Source: Burkholderiales bacterium 70-64
Lineage (GTDB): Bacteria > Pseudomonadota > Gammaproteobacteria > Burkholderiales > Burkholderiaceae_E
Length of the DNA stretch: 64,000 nt
Reading direction: 5' to 3'
Assembly (NCBI GenBank): GCA_001898645.1
Contig: MKUQ01000030.1
Location: forward strand, 62,001-126,000
Positions 1 through 8,203 of the stretch are shown piece by piece. Within the stretch, counting starts at the first letter, position 1. The number at the start of each line of letters is the position of its first letter. The notes below the pieces were generated by a model that was given only the letters and a program-made list of their open reading frames with translations, made no database searches and was not told the DNA's origin. The translations under genes were made by a program, and so were the position numbers.

Positions 1-946
1 AATGGCCGAGCACCTGCAGCCGGATCTGCGCGCGCCCCCAGTCGCCGCCCACCGACACGCGCACGCCGTCGCGCTCGTCGTGGATCTCGTAGGCCGAGAG
101 CTTGCGGCGCGCTCGCCAGCCGTGCTCGCCGGGGAGCTGGCCGAAGGCCACCGTCTGCACCGGGCCCGGCACCGCGTCGAGGATCGCCGGTGCGCTGGCG
201 TCGTCGCCGTTGACGATCGCGGTGCACAGGCCCGGCCACGAGAACAGCCGGCGCTTGGCTTCGAAGTAGGCCTCCTCGCTGCCGTGATAGTCGAGGTGAT
301 CGCGCGACAGGTTGGTGAACACCGCCGTGCCGATCGGCATGCCGTTGAGCCGCCCCTGGTCGATGCCGATCGAGGAAGCCTCCATCGCCACGACTTCCAC
401 GCCCGCCTGCACGAACCCGGCGAGCATGCGCTGCAGCGCGACCGCATCGGGGGTGGTCAGCCCGAAAGGCTCGAGCTGCGTCGGCGCGTCGGGGTGGCCC
501 ATGATGCCGCTGCCCAGCGTGCCGATCACCGCGGCGCGGCGGCCGGTGCGCGCCAGTCCGCGCGCGATCCACTGGGTGCAGCTGGTCTTGCCGTTGGTGC
601 CGGTGACCGCCACCACCTCCAGGCGCGATGCGGGGTGCCCGTAGTATTCGGCGGCGATCGGCCCTGCGAGGTGCCGCAGGCCCGGCACGGCCCGGCTCGG
701 CACCGGCGGCGCGTCCGCAGCGGGCGCCTGGCCGTCGTCTTCGTACAGCACGGCCGCGGCGCCGCGTGCCAGCGCCTGCCCGATGAACTGGCGCCCGTCT
801 GCCGACGCGCCCGGCCAGGCGATGAAGGCGTCGCCCGGCCGCACGGCGCGGCTGTCGGCCACCAGTGCCGCCCCCGGCGCCAGCACGCTGCGCAGCCATT
901 GCCCGAGCGAGGCCGCGAGGGGCGGCTGCCCGGCCGTTTCGTTCAC
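1..946 (-). CDS. murE: MurE, UDP-MurNAc-L-Ala-D-Glu ligase (3' end cut off by window)
   Basis: Cytoplasmic Mur ligase that adds the third amino acid (meso-diaminopimelate in Gram-negatives) to the peptidoglycan precursor, using ATP. About 315 residues are visible. The Mur-ligase P-loop TGTNGKTS lies near residue 115, followed by the family motifs TTPDA, EASSIG and NLSRDHLDYHG. The C-terminal domain with the residues that choose DAP or lysine is outside the window, so specificity is inferred. The start is GTG at 946: the sequence GTGA overlaps the ftsI stop by 4 bp, implying translational coupling. It is the fifth gene of the leftward dcw cluster. Confidence 0.95.
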   Translation of the reverse strand, partial: MNETAGQPPLAASLGQWLRSVLAPGAALVADSRAVRPGDAFIAWPGASADGRQFIGQALARGAAAVLYEDDGQAPAADAPPVPSRAVPGLRHLAGPIAAEYYGHPASRLEVVAVTGTNGKTSCTQWIARGLARTGRRAAVIGTLGSGIMGHPDAPTQLEPFGLTTPDAVALQRMLAGFVQAGVEVVAMEASSIGIDQGRLNGMPIGTAVFTNLSRDHLDYHGSEEAYFEAKRRLFSWPGLCTAIVNGDDASAPAILDAVPGPVQTVAFGQLPGEHGWRARRKLSAYEIHDERDGVRVSVGGDWGRAQIRLQVLGH

Positions 947-2688
947 AGGCTCTCCTTCACCGGCTCGGCCGGCACGTTCAGGCGGGCCAGCGGCGCGTCG
1001 GGGGGCACGCGCAGCGTCCGCAAGGTATCTCCCGCGATGCGCGCGAAGACCGGCGCCGACACCAGCCCGCCGTAGTATTTTCCCGCGCTCGGCTCGTCGA
1101 TCATCACCGCGACGATCACGCGCGGAGCGGAGGCCGGCGCGAAGCCGACGAACGAGGCAACGTACTTGCCGACGTAGCGGCCGCCATCGCGCTTGTGCGC
1201 GGTGCCGGTCTTGCCCGCCACGCGATAGCCGGAGATCTGCGCCTGCGGGGCCGTGCCGCCGGGGCCGGCGGCCATCTCGAGCATGTGCCGCACCGCGCGC
1301 GCGGTCTGCGTCTTGATCACCCGGTAGCCCTCAGGGGCGCCGTCGACCTTGAACATCGACAGCGGCACCAGCTCGCCGTCGTTGGCGAACACGGTGTAGG
1401 CGCGCGCCAGCTGCAGCAGCGACACCGACAGGCCGTAGCCGTACGACATCGTCGCCTGCTCGATCGGGCGCCAGCTGCGATAGGGCCGCACGCGGCCGGC
1501 CACCGCGCCGGGAAAGCCGATCCGCGGCGCCTGCCCGAGCCCGAGCGCCGTGTACATCTCCCACATCTTCTGCGCCGGCATGTTGAGCGCGATCTTGGCG
1601 GTGCCGACGTTGGACGACTTCTGGATGATCTGCTCGACGGTGAGCGGCCCGTAGGCGTGCGCATCGCCGATGGTGTTCGGGCCTATCGTCAGGCGCCCCG
1701 GCGCCGTCTGGATCACCGTGCCCGGCGTGACCTGTCCGGTCTCGAGCGCCAGGGCGATGGTGAACGGCTTCATCGTCGAGCCGGGCTCGAAGGTGTCGGT
1801 GATCACGCGGTTGCGCAGCTGCGCGCCGGAGAGCTGGCCGCGCTGGTTGGGGTTGTAGGTCGGCCAGTTGGCCAGCGCCAGGATCTCGCCGGTATGCACG
1901 TCCAGCACGACGGCGGCGCCCGCCTTGGCCTTGTTCTCGCGCACCGCCTCGCGCAGGGCGTCGAAGGCGAGGAACTGGATCTTGCTGTCAATCGACAGCG
2001 CCAGGTCGCGGCCGTTGTGCGGCTCGCGCACCGCCTCGACGTCCTCGATGACCCGGCCGAGCCGGTCGCGGATGACGCGGCGGCTGCCCGAGCGCCCGGC
2101 CAGATCGGGATTGCGCGCCAGCTCGATGCCCTCCTGGCCGACGTCCTCCACGTTGGTGAAGCCGACCACGTGGGCGATCGTCTCGCCCTGCGGGTAGTAG
2201 CGCTTGTACTCGCGCTGCTGGTGCACGCCGGCGATCTGCAGCGCCGCCACCCGCTCGGCGACCTCGGCGTCGACCTGGCGCTTGAGGTAGACGAAGCTGC
2301 GGTCCTCGTCGGCGAGCTTGCGGCGCAGCTCGCGCTCGCTCAGCCCGAGCAGCTTCGACAGGGCGGCGAGCTGCGCCGGGGTCGCCTCGACCTCCTCGGG
2401 CACGGCCCACACGGCACGCGCCGGCAGGCTCGAGGCGAGCACCACGCCGTTGCGATCGAGGATCTTGCCGCGCGAGGCCGGCAGCTCGATCGTCTTGGCA
2501 TAGCGCATCTCGCCCTGCTTCTGCAGGAAGGTCTGCGAGAACACCTGCAGCCACACCGCCCGCGCGCCGAGCGCGACGAAGGCGATCGCCACCAGCAGCA
2601 TCATCAGCTGCGAACGATAGGCGGGCAGCTTGACCCGCAGCAGCGGGTTCGAGGCGAACGGCACGTTGCGCCGCGAGGTGCGCGCCAT
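943..2688 (-). CDS. ftsI: FtsI / PBP3, septal peptidoglycan transpeptidase
   Basis: Class B penicillin-binding protein that cross-links septal peptidoglycan in the divisome. 581 residues. A short cytoplasmic N-terminus is followed by one membrane anchor (about residues 27-48), a pedestal domain and the transpeptidase domain. All three active-site motifs are present: STMK at 304-307 (catalytic serine), SSN at 358-360 and KTG at 493-495. The open frame extends upstream through ftsL, but the ATG at 2688 is chosen because it forms ATGA with the ftsL stop and gives the normal anchor position. It overlaps murE downstream by 4 bp. Confidence 0.97.
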   Translation of the reverse strand: MARTSRRNVPFASNPLLRVKLPAYRSQLMMLLVAIAFVALGARAVWLQVFSQTFLQKQGEMRYAKTIELPASRGKILDRNGVVLASSLPARAVWAVPEEVEATPAQLAALSKLLGLSERELRRKLADEDRSFVYLKRQVDAEVAERVAALQIAGVHQQREYKRYYPQGETIAHVVGFTNVEDVGQEGIELARNPDLAGRSGSRRVIRDRLGRVIEDVEAVREPHNGRDLALSIDSKIQFLAFDALREAVRENKAKAGAAVVLDVHTGEILALANWPTYNPNQRGQLSGAQLRNRVITDTFEPGSTMKPFTIALALETGQVTPGTVIQTAPGRLTIGPNTIGDAHAYGPLTVEQIIQKSSNVGTAKIALNMPAQKMWEMYTALGLGQAPRIGFPGAVAGRVRPYRSWRPIEQATMSYGYGLSVSLLQLARAYTVFANDGELVPLSMFKVDGAPEGYRVIKTQTARAVRHMLEMAAGPGGTAPQAQISGYRVAGKTGTAHKRDGGRYVGKYVASFVGFAPASAPRVIVAVMIDEPSAGKYYGGLVSAPVFARIAGDTLRTLRVPPDAPLARLNVPAEPVKESL

Positions 2689-3047
2689 CACCGGCCTCCG
2701 GTCCGATGGGCCGGCGCGGCGGGCCGGCGGCCCGCGGCCTGCGGCTCGGCGAGCGGCGTGCCGACGCGGGCGACGCGCGCCACCGGATCGAACATGAGGT
2801 AGAGCGTGCGCTCGGCCGACACCGGCTGCATGGCCAGGTCGCGGCGCGCCCTGGCATCGATCAGCGACGCCTTGGCGAGCGCCGTCTGCTCGAGCTGCAG
2901 CTGGTTCCAGCGCACCTCGTGCTGGGCCGCCTGCGCCTGCGCGCGCTCGAGGTCGACGAAGAACTTGCGCGCGCGATGCTGCGAGGTCACCAGACCGAGC
3001 GCGCACAGCAGCAGCGCCGCGGCGAGAACGATGTTGGCCCTGACCAT
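2688..3047 (-). CDS. ftsL: FtsL, divisome scaffold protein
   Basis: Small bitopic membrane protein that with FtsB and FtsQ activates septal wall synthesis. 119 residues: a hydrophobic segment at about 4-20, then a predicted coiled-coil region rich in Ala, Gln and Leu (about 25-70), then a proline-rich tail that is longer than in many FtsL proteins. Sequence conservation in this family is low, so the call rests mainly on size, topology and position between rsmH and ftsI. The start ATG at 3047 is 20 bp after the rsmH stop; the stop overlaps the ftsI start (ATGA). Confidence 0.9.
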   Translation of the reverse strand: MVRANIVLAAALLLCALGLVTSQHRARKFFVDLERAQAQAAQHEVRWNQLQLEQTALAKASLIDARARRDLAMQPVSAERTLYLMFDPVARVARVGTPLAEPQAAGRRPAAPAHRTGGR

Positions 3048-3067
3048 GATTGCCGCCCCGGTGCCGC

Positions 3068-4075
3068 TCAGATTCGTTCGGCCACGCGCATCAGCGCCGA
3101 GCGCGCGCGCGGATTCTCGGGCCGCGGCCGCCCCGCGCCGGCGCGCGCCGGCCGCGCCGCCGCGGCCGGTCGCACCCGCTGCAGCACGCGCAGGCGCGGC
3201 GGCGACTCGGGGCGCAGCGCGCCGGTCACCGGATCGCGCGGGGCATCGCGCCCCGCTTCCCGCACCATGAACTGCTTGACCATGCGGTCTTCCAGCGAAT
3301 GAAAACTGATGACGACCAGGCGCGCGCCCCGCGCCAGGCGCGCCACCGCCTTCTCGAGGACTAGCGCGAGCTCCTCGAGCTCCTGATTGACGTGAATCCG
3401 TAGAGCCTGAAAAGTGCGGGTGGCCGGGTCCTTGCCCACCTGCGCGCGCCCCTGGCGGCGCCGGACGACACCCGCCACGAGTGCGGCAAGCTCTCCGGTT
3501 GTCCGAAGCGCGGCACTGCCGGCTTCCCGGCGGCGAGCAACAATCGCCTTTGCAATCTGAACAGCAAGCCGTTCTTCCCCATAGTCTTTCACCACCCTGG
3601 CGATCTCGTCTTCGCTTGCCCCGAGCAGCCAGTCGCGCACCGGCGCGCCGCTGCCGGGATCCATCCGCATGTCGAGCGGTCCGTCTTCGCGAAAGCTGAA
3701 GCCGCGCGCCGGATCGTCCAGCTGCGGCGAGGAAACGCCGAGGTCGAGCAGCACGCCGTCGACCTGGCCGAAACCGTGTGCATCGAGCACCGCATCGAGG
3801 TCGGAAAAGCGCGCGTGCACGATAGTGAAGCGCGCATCGCGCCAATCGCGCGCGGCCTGCACGGCCGCGGGGTCGCGGTCGATCGCGAGCAGGCGGCCCT
3901 CGGGACCGAGGCGCTCGAGGATCGCCGCGCTGTGCCCGCCGCGGCCGAACGTGCAGTCGACGTAGTGGCCGGCCGGGCGCACCGCCAGGGCCTCGATCGC
4001 TTCGTCGAGCAACACCGTCCGGTGGCCGAGCCCGGTCGCTTGCGCATCGGCTGGCCGTTCACTGTCGCTCGCCAC
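3068..4075 (-). CDS. rsmH: RsmH (MraW), 16S rRNA C1402 N4-methyltransferase
   Basis: SAM-dependent methyltransferase that modifies C1402 in the ribosomal P site. About 335 residues. Visible family motifs: [13 protein letters not shown] near the N-terminus, the SAM-binding [20 protein letters not shown], the insertion-domain [12 protein letters not shown] and [11 protein letters not shown] near the C-terminus. The open frame extends to 4159 inside mraZ, but GTG at 4075, five bases after the mraZ stop, gives a standard N-terminus and is preferred. Second gene of the dcw cluster; the exact start is moderately sure. Confidence 0.95.
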   Translation of the reverse strand: MASDSERPADAQATGLGHRTVLLDEAIEALAVRPAGHYVDCTFGRGGHSAAILERLGPEGRLLAIDRDPAAVQAARDWRDARFTIVHARFSDLDAVLDAHGFGQVDGVLLDLGVSSPQLDDPARGFSFREDGPLDMRMDPGSGAPVRDWLLGASEDEIARVVKDYGEERLAVQIAKAIVARRREAGSAALRTTGELAALVAGVVRRRQGRAQVGKDPATRTFQALRIHVNQELEELALVLEKAVARLARGARLVVISFHSLEDRMVKQFMVREAGRDAPRDPVTGALRPESPPRLRVLQRVRPAAAARPARAGAGRPRPENPRARSALMRVAERI

Positions 4076-4079
4076 CGCG

Positions 4080-4508
4080 TCAGAAATTGAAGCTGGCGAT
4101 CGCCTCGGGCATGCCCTGGGCGATCGCCTCGCGCTCTTTGGCCGCCAGCGCCACGGCATCCCAGACCTCGAAGTGGCTGCCCATGCCGAGCAGCATCACT
4201 TCGCGGGTCAGGGAAGCGGCGGCGCGCAGCTCGGGAGAGATCAGGATCCGCCCGGTGCCGTCCATGTCGACGTCGAGCGCGTTGCCGAGGAAGATCCGGG
4301 TCCAGGTGCGGGCGCCGATCGGCATCGCGGCCAAACGCTCGCGGTGGCTTTCCCACACCGGCCGCGGGAACATGAGAAGACAGCCGTCGGGGTGCCGGGT
4401 GAGAGTAAGTAGGCCCTTACATTGCTCGGATAGCGCGTCCCGGTGCCGTGCCGGGATCGTCATCCGACCCTTGGCATCGAGCAGCAACGCGGAACTACCC
4501 TGGAACAT
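4080..4508 (-). CDS. mraZ: MraZ, transcriptional regulator of the dcw cluster
   Basis: DNA-binding protein with two SpoVT/AbrB-like half-domains that forms a ring oligomer and controls its own operon. 142 residues, the usual family length. The first repeat has [15 protein letters not shown] near the N-terminus; the second has [14 protein letters not shown]. The start is ATG at 4508, giving the family N-terminus [11 protein letters not shown], with AAAGG upstream; the longer open frame to 4577 runs into the operator and is rejected. The operator of four boxes lies 52-92 bases upstream (4561-4600), so autoregulation is likely. Confidence 0.97.
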   Translation of the reverse strand: MFQGSSALLLDAKGRMTIPARHRDALSEQCKGLLTLTRHPDGCLLMFPRPVWESHRERLAAMPIGARTWTRIFLGNALDVDMDGTGRILISPELRAAASLTREVMLLGMGSHFEVWDAVALAAKEREAIAQGMPEAIASFNF

Positions 4509-4560
4509 GCCCTTTCCACCCGACCCGACGCGGGCGAAACCTCCTTTCAGGGCAGGCTTC

Positions 4561-4600
4561 GTCCCACTAATATGCACTTTTTGGCACGAACCTGCACTTT
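4561..4600 (-). promoter_or_regulatory. MraZ operator: four boxes at exact 10-bp spacing
   Basis: Read on the minus strand, four consecutive decamers each carry GTG at the same place: AAAGTGCAGG, TTCGTGCCAA, AAAGTGCATA and TTAGTGGGAC. Two are identical over AAAGTGCA and the last contains TGGG. MraZ is known to bind direct repeats near its own promoter: TGGG-type repeats about one helical turn apart in E. coli, AAAGTG-type boxes in mollicutes. Position, period and motif all fit autoregulation of the dcw cluster. The array overlaps the proposed -10 of the mraZ promoter and extends downstream, a geometry suited to repression. Confidence 0.8.
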
Positions 4601-4624
4601 ACGGAAAACAGTCGGGCAAGGCAA
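4596..4624 (-). promoter_or_regulatory. Candidate sigma-70 promoter for mraZ/dcw
   Basis: Minus-strand -35 TTGCCT (4619-4624), a 17-bp spacer, and -10 TAAAGT (4596-4601); each hexamer matches the consensus at four of six positions. The -10 shares bases with the first MraZ box. Transcription would start near 4589, giving a leader of about 80 bases before mraZ. Pattern match only. Confidence 0.45.
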
Positions 4625-4811
4625 GTCGATAAAAGGGTTTTCCTTGCTACAACAAATACTTAGGCGCGTTATTGCAAGTATCCCGATGCAATCTTTCCCC
4701 TGTTCGATGAATGACTTGGCGCAGAAAGTGAATGTCAAGTCTGAGATCGGTGGAGACGGCGAGGCGATCGGCCGCCTCGTGGCGCCCGGCCCGGCCGGCG
4801 GGGCGGAAGGT

Positions 4812-5225
4812 GGAGCGGGTCTGTAGGCCGGATTCTGTGCGCCGGCGAACCGGCGTGGCGATCATTCATCTGGGCGGCCGGTTGCCCGGCCGCTCGAGCC
4901 ATCTACCCGCACGCTCGGACGGGCCGTCCTGTGCGGTCCGCAGACCGCGCGCGTGCCTATTGGATGTTGCTCCGGATGGGGTTTGGCGTGCCGGCCGTGT
5001 CGCCACGTCCGCGGTGAGCTCTTACCTCACCTTTTCACCCTTGCCGTCGGCGCCGGCGAACCGGCCGCCGCTTGGGCGGTGTGCTTTCTGTTCCACTTTC
5101 CGTCGCCTTGGGCCTTGCGGCTTGCTGCGCCTGGCCGTTAGCCAGCATCCTGCCCTGTGGAGTCCGGACCTTCCTCCGGCGCCGGCGCTTTCGCCCCGGT
5201 GCCGGCGACCGCCCGACCCGCTCCG
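4812..5225 (-). ncRNA. rnpB: RNase P RNA, type A
   Basis: Catalytic RNA that trims tRNA 5' leaders together with RnpA. About 414 nt. The ends pair (GGAGCGGGTC at the 5' end with GACCCGCTCC at the 3' end, forming P1). Conserved blocks appear in order on the minus strand: GGAGGAAGGTCCGGACTCC and ACAGGGCAG near the 5' end; GGTGAAAAGGTGAGGTAAGA and GCTCACCGC in the middle; AATAGGCA, AGATGAATGATCG and GCACAGAATCCGGCC near the 3' end. The exact termini are estimated from P1. It lies ten bases after pyrC, co-directional, and has its own promoter. Confidence 0.93.
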
Positions 5226-5231
5226 ACCGCG

Positions 5232-5261
5232 ATTCTACGACGCCCGGTCCGCCAGCTTCCA
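5232..5261 (-). promoter_or_regulatory. Candidate rnpB promoter overlapping the pyrC stop
   Basis: Minus-strand -10 TAGAAT (5232-5237, five of six matches) contains the TAG stop of pyrC. A start seven bases on would fall at 5225, next to the predicted first base of RNase P RNA. The -35 is weak (TGGAAG, 5256-5261, 18-bp spacer). The agreement of the predicted start with the RNA end is the main support. Confidence 0.55.
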
Positions 5262-6278
5262 GGCCAGCGTCTCGCCGCCCGCCAGCGGCACGATGTGCTC
5301 GGCGCCGAAGGGCAGCGACTCGGGCACCGTCCAGCGCTCGCGCCGCAGCACGATGCGCGCGGTGTTGCGCGGCAACCGGTAGAAGTCGGGGCCGTTGAAG
5401 CTGGCGAAGGCCTCGAGACGCCCGAGCGCACCGGCCTGCTCGAAGGCCGCGGCGTAGAGCTCGATCGCATGCGGCGCGGTGTAGCAGCCCGCGCAGGCCG
5501 CCGCGTGCTCCTTCAGGCGCGCGGCGTGCGGCGCACTGTCGGTGCCCAGGAAGAAGCGCGGATCCCCGCTGATGGCCGCCTGCAGCAGCGCGCGGCGGTG
5601 CTCCTCGCGCTTGAGCACCGGCAGGCAGTACCAGTGCGGCCTCAGCCCGCCGGTGAAGAGGGCGTTGCGGTTGTACAGCAGGTGGTGGGCGGTGATCGTC
5701 GCGGCGATCGGGCCTTGCGCCTGCGTCACGTACTGGGCGGCCTGGCGCGTCGTGATGTGCTCGAACACCACCCGCAGGGCGGGGAAGTCGCGGCGCAGCG
5801 GCTCGAGCACGCGCTCGATGAAGACCGCCTCGCGGTCGAACACGTCGACCGCCGGATCGGTCACCTCCCCGTGCACCAGCAGCGGCATGCCGCAGGCCTG
5901 CATCGCTTCCAGCACCGGCCAGGTGCGCCGCAGGTCGGTCACGCCGGCGTCGGAGTTGGTCGTCGCGCCTGCCGGATAGAGCTTCACCGCATGCACGCCG
6001 CCGCTGTCGAGCGCGCGCCGGATCTCGTCGGCCGGGGTATTGTCGGTCAGGTAGAGCGTCATCAGCGGCTCGAACGCCGCGCCTGCCGGCAGCGCTTCGA
6101 GGATGCGCTGCCGGTACGCCAGCGCCTGCGCGACCGTGGCCACCGGCGGGCGCAGGTTCGGCATCACGATGGCGCGCGCGAACTGCGCGGCGCTGGCCCC
6201 GACCACGGCGCGCAGCGCCTCGCCGTCGCGCAGGTGCAGGTGCCAGTCGTCGGGGCGGGTCAGCGTGATCGTATCCAC
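5235..6278 (-). CDS. pyrC: Dihydroorotase, PyrC
   Basis: Zinc enzyme of de novo pyrimidine synthesis that cyclises carbamoyl-aspartate to dihydroorotate. 347 residues, normal for class II dihydroorotases. [12 protein letters not shown] near residue 8 holds the two metal-binding histidines and the substrate arginine; KLYPAGATT supplies the metal-bridging lysine; further metal histidines are in LLVHGEV and [14 protein letters not shown] supplies the catalytic aspartate. The start is GTG at 6278 and gives the usual short N-terminus. A standalone gene on the minus strand followed at once by rnpB. Confidence 0.96.
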   Translation of the reverse strand: MDTITLTRPDDWHLHLRDGEALRAVVGASAAQFARAIVMPNLRPPVATVAQALAYRQRILEALPAGAAFEPLMTLYLTDNTPADEIRRALDSGGVHAVKLYPAGATTNSDAGVTDLRRTWPVLEAMQACGMPLLVHGEVTDPAVDVFDREAVFIERVLEPLRRDFPALRVVFEHITTRQAAQYVTQAQGPIAATITAHHLLYNRNALFTGGLRPHWYCLPVLKREEHRRALLQAAISGDPRFFLGTDSAPHAARLKEHAAACAGCYTAPHAIELYAAAFEQAGALGRLEAFASFNGPDFYRLPRNTARIVLRRERWTVPESLPFGAEHIVPLAGGETLAWKLADRAS

Positions 6279-6377
6279 GGATGGCTCTGGAAGTTCATCG
6301 GAACCGACTTTAGCGCAGCCGCGGCAAGCGAAGGCAAGACTGCGGCGCGCCCGGGCCAGGGATTCACGCGGGCTCGA

Positions 6378-6397
6378 TTCGACTCCGACGGATTCAG
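6378..6397. repeat. Dispersed intergenic motif, copy 1
   Basis: TTCGACTCCGACGGATTCAG, five bases past the dmlA stop on that gene's downstream side. It shares the core of three other copies in the window (consensus TTCAACTCCGRCRGACTCCT), with the right end diverged. Confidence 0.4.
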
Positions 6398-6401
6398 GGA
6401 C

Positions 6402-7475
6402 TCAGGGACGGGCCGCGAGCGCCCGCGCCACCGCCTCGCCGACCTCCTGCGTCGAGGCGCTGCCGCCCATGTCGGGCGTTCGCGGCCCTTCGGCGGTGAC
6501 GTGCTCGATCGCCGCGATCACGGCATCGTGCGCCTGCCCGTGGCCGAGGTGCTCGAGCATCATCGCGCCGCACCAGATCTGGCCGATCGGGTTGGCGATG
6601 GCGCGCCCGGCGATGTCGGGCGCCGACCCGTGCACGGGCTCGAACAGCGACGGGAACCTGCGCTCGGGGTTGATGTTGGCCGAGGGCGCGATGCCGATCG
6701 TGCCGGTGCACGCGGGCCCGAGGTCGGACAGGATGTCGCCGAACAGGTTGCTCGCCACCACCACGTCGAACCAGTGCGGGTTGCGCACGAAGTGGGCGGC
6801 CAGGATGTCGATGTGGAAGCGGTCGACCTTCACGTCGGGATACTGCCGCTGCATCTCGGCCACGCGCTCGTCCCAGTACGGCATGGAAACGAAGATGCCG
6901 TTGGACTTGGTAGCCGACGTCAGGTGCCGCGCCGGGCGCCGGCGCGCGAGCTCGAACGCGTAGCGCAGCACCCGGTCGACGCCGGTGCGCGTGAAGATCG
7001 ACTCCTGCAGCACGAACTCGCGCTCGGTGCCGGCGAACATCCTGCCGCCCACGGTGGAGTATTCGCCCTCGGTGTTCTCGCGAACGACGTAGAAGTCGAT
7101 GTCGCCGGGCCGGCGCCCCGCCAGCGGGCACGGCACCCCGGGCATCAGCCGCACCGGGCGCAGGTTGACGTACTGGTCGAACTCGCGGCGGAACTGCAGC
7201 AGCGAGCCCCACAGCGACAGGTGGTCGGGCACCGTGGCCGGCCAGCCGACCGCGCCGAAGTAGAGGGCATCGTGCCCCCCGATGCGCTGCTTCCAGTCGT
7301 CGGGCATCATCGTGCCGTGCAGCGCGTAGTAGTCGCAACTGGCGAAGTCGAACCAGTCGAACTGCAGCGCGATCCCGAACCGGCGCGCCGCCGCCTCCAG
7401 CACGCGCACGCCTTCGGGCATCACTTCCTTGCCGATCCCGTCGCCGGGGATCACCGCGATCCGGTGCGTGCTCAT
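6402..7475 (-). CDS. dmlA: D-malate / tartrate dehydrogenase (decarboxylating)
   Basis: NAD- and divalent metal-dependent beta-decarboxylating dehydrogenase of the isocitrate/isopropylmalate family. 357 residues. The sequence follows E. coli DmlA (YeaU) closely: IPGDGIGKEVMPEG at the N-terminus, YFGAVGWP, SLWGSLLQFRREFDQYVNLR, VRENTEGEYS, SATKSNG, VVASNLFGDILSDLGP and FEPVHGSAPDIAG. The SLWGSLLQFR block is typical of the D-malate/tartrate subgroup and not of LeuB. It likely turns D-malate into pyruvate or acts on tartrate. Start ATG 7475 has GGAG six bases upstream. A monocistronic gene; no LysR-type regulator is adjacent. Confidence 0.88.
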   Translation of the reverse strand: MSTHRIAVIPGDGIGKEVMPEGVRVLEAAARRFGIALQFDWFDFASCDYYALHGTMMPDDWKQRIGGHDALYFGAVGWPATVPDHLSLWGSLLQFRREFDQYVNLRPVRLMPGVPCPLAGRRPGDIDFYVVRENTEGEYSTVGGRMFAGTEREFVLQESIFTRTGVDRVLRYAFELARRRPARHLTSATKSNGIFVSMPYWDERVAEMQRQYPDVKVDRFHIDILAAHFVRNPHWFDVVVASNLFGDILSDLGPACTGTIGIAPSANINPERRFPSLFEPVHGSAPDIAGRAIANPIGQIWCGAMMLEHLGHGQAHDAVIAAIEHVTAEGPRTPDMGGSASTQEVGEAVARALAARP

Positions 7476-7481
7476 CGAGTG

Positions 7482-7496
7482 CTCCGACAGACTCCT
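7482..7496. repeat. Dispersed intergenic motif, copy 2 (partial)
   Basis: CTCCGACAGACTCCT, identical over 15 bases to the right part of the copy at 41346-41365. It lies in the dmlA 5' leader, and its complement supplies the GGAG ribosome binding site of dmlA. Confidence 0.4.
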
Positions 7497-7566
7497 GGGG
7501 AGGCGATTGTCCGGGCCGGCCCCTCACCGGGTCAACCATCGCCCGCAGCCGGGCGTTGTCATCGAC

Positions 7567-8127
7567 ATGAAGTCGGCCCCGCGACCCTCGATGCGCCGCG
7601 GCGCAGCTGCCCTGGGAGCAATCTCGGCGGTCCTGCTCGTGAGCGGCTGCGTCACCCCTGCTGCGACGTACTACTACGACCCGACGATGGCCGACCCGGT
7701 CTTGGTGACGCCTCCGGCGGTGGACGTGATGCCCGGCTACGGCTGGTACCCCTGGGCGCCGTACGGTCCTGGCTGGTGGTACGACGGCGGCTACTACTAC
7801 CGCCGGCCGGTGCCTGCCTATCCTCATCGCCGGCCGGACGGACACGGGCGGCCATCGCCGGGCCCGGGCGCGCAGCCGCCGGCGCCACAGCCGTCGCCCC
7901 TCGCACCCTGGCAGCGCCCCCGGCCGCCCGGTGCTCCCCAGTGGCAGGGTCCGCGCCAGTCGGCGCCGCCCGGCGGCCCCGGCGGCGCACAGGTCCGGCC
8001 GCGCCCCAGCAACCCGGGCGGACCGCCCCCCGATCGCATCCGGCCCAGCAACCCCGGCGGACCACCTGCCGATCGCATCCGGCCCAGCAATCCGCAGGGC
8101 CCACCCGGCGGCGGATCACCGGGCTGA
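7567..8127 (+). CDS. Proline-rich outer-membrane-type lipoprotein, unknown function
   Basis: 186 residues starting at ATG 7567; the open frame extends further upstream over dmlA but only this start yields a signal peptide. A lysine/arginine-rich n-region and hydrophobic core lead to the lipobox LVSGC near residue 28. The mature part begins with an aromatic block rich in Tyr, Trp and Gly (YYYDPT, YGWYPW, GGYYYRRP at about 36-80). The second half is a Pro/Gly/Gln-rich tail ending in three tandem copies of a unit like RPSNPGGPPPDRI. No enzymatic motif is visible. The composition resembles surface or envelope-spanning lipoproteins, but no family is recognised. Confidence 0.75.
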   Translation: MKSAPRPSMRRGAAALGAISAVLLVSGCVTPAATYYYDPTMADPVLVTPPAVDVMPGYGWYPWAPYGPGWWYDGGYYYRRPVPAYPHRRPDGHGRPSPGPGAQPPAPQPSPLAPWQRPRPPGAPQWQGPRQSAPPGGPGGAQVRPRPSNPGGPPPDRIRPSNPGGPPADRIRPSNPQGPPGGGSPG

Positions 8128-8138
8128 CCTGCATTCGA

Positions 8139-8203
8139 AGGAGCCTGCGGGCCCGTCGGGCCCGCAAGGGCCCGGACGGCCGTCCGAGTCGAATAAGGCT
8201 CCT
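8139..8203. terminator. Nested hairpins between convergent genes, likely bidirectional terminator
   Basis: A 10-bp arm TGCGGGCCCG (8146-8155) pairs with CGGGCCCGCA (8157-8166). A second perfect palindrome CGGACGGCCGTCCG covers 8173-8186. An outer pair AGGAGCC (8139-8145) and GGCTCCT (8197-8203) encloses both, the latter overlapping the stop of the ABC transporter gene. There is no long T-run on either side, so efficiency as an intrinsic terminator is uncertain. Confidence 0.45.

Larger units (their letters stand above)
4509..4811. other. Gene-free region between mraZ and rnpB
   Basis: This 303-base stretch holds the mraZ promoter and operator described separately. Between about 4600 and 4740 it is clearly richer in A and T than its surroundings. 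A perfect TTGACA on the minus strand at 4733-4738 has only a poor -10 (GTCATT at 4710-4715) at 17-bp spacing, so it is not called a promoter. A GAGGCG/CGCCTC inverted repeat lies near 4760-4780, beyond the rnpB 3' end, but is not followed by a T-run. No convincing small gene was found. Confidence 0.6.

Noticed and set aside
4547-4738. 63-codon minus-strand frame upstream of mraZ
   Set aside because: It covers the MraZ operator and promoter, has no ribosome binding site and no recognisable product.
4710-4738. Perfect -35 TTGACA on the minus strand
   Set aside because: The hexamers at 16-18 bp spacing (GTCATT, TCATTC) are poor; not enough for a promoter call.
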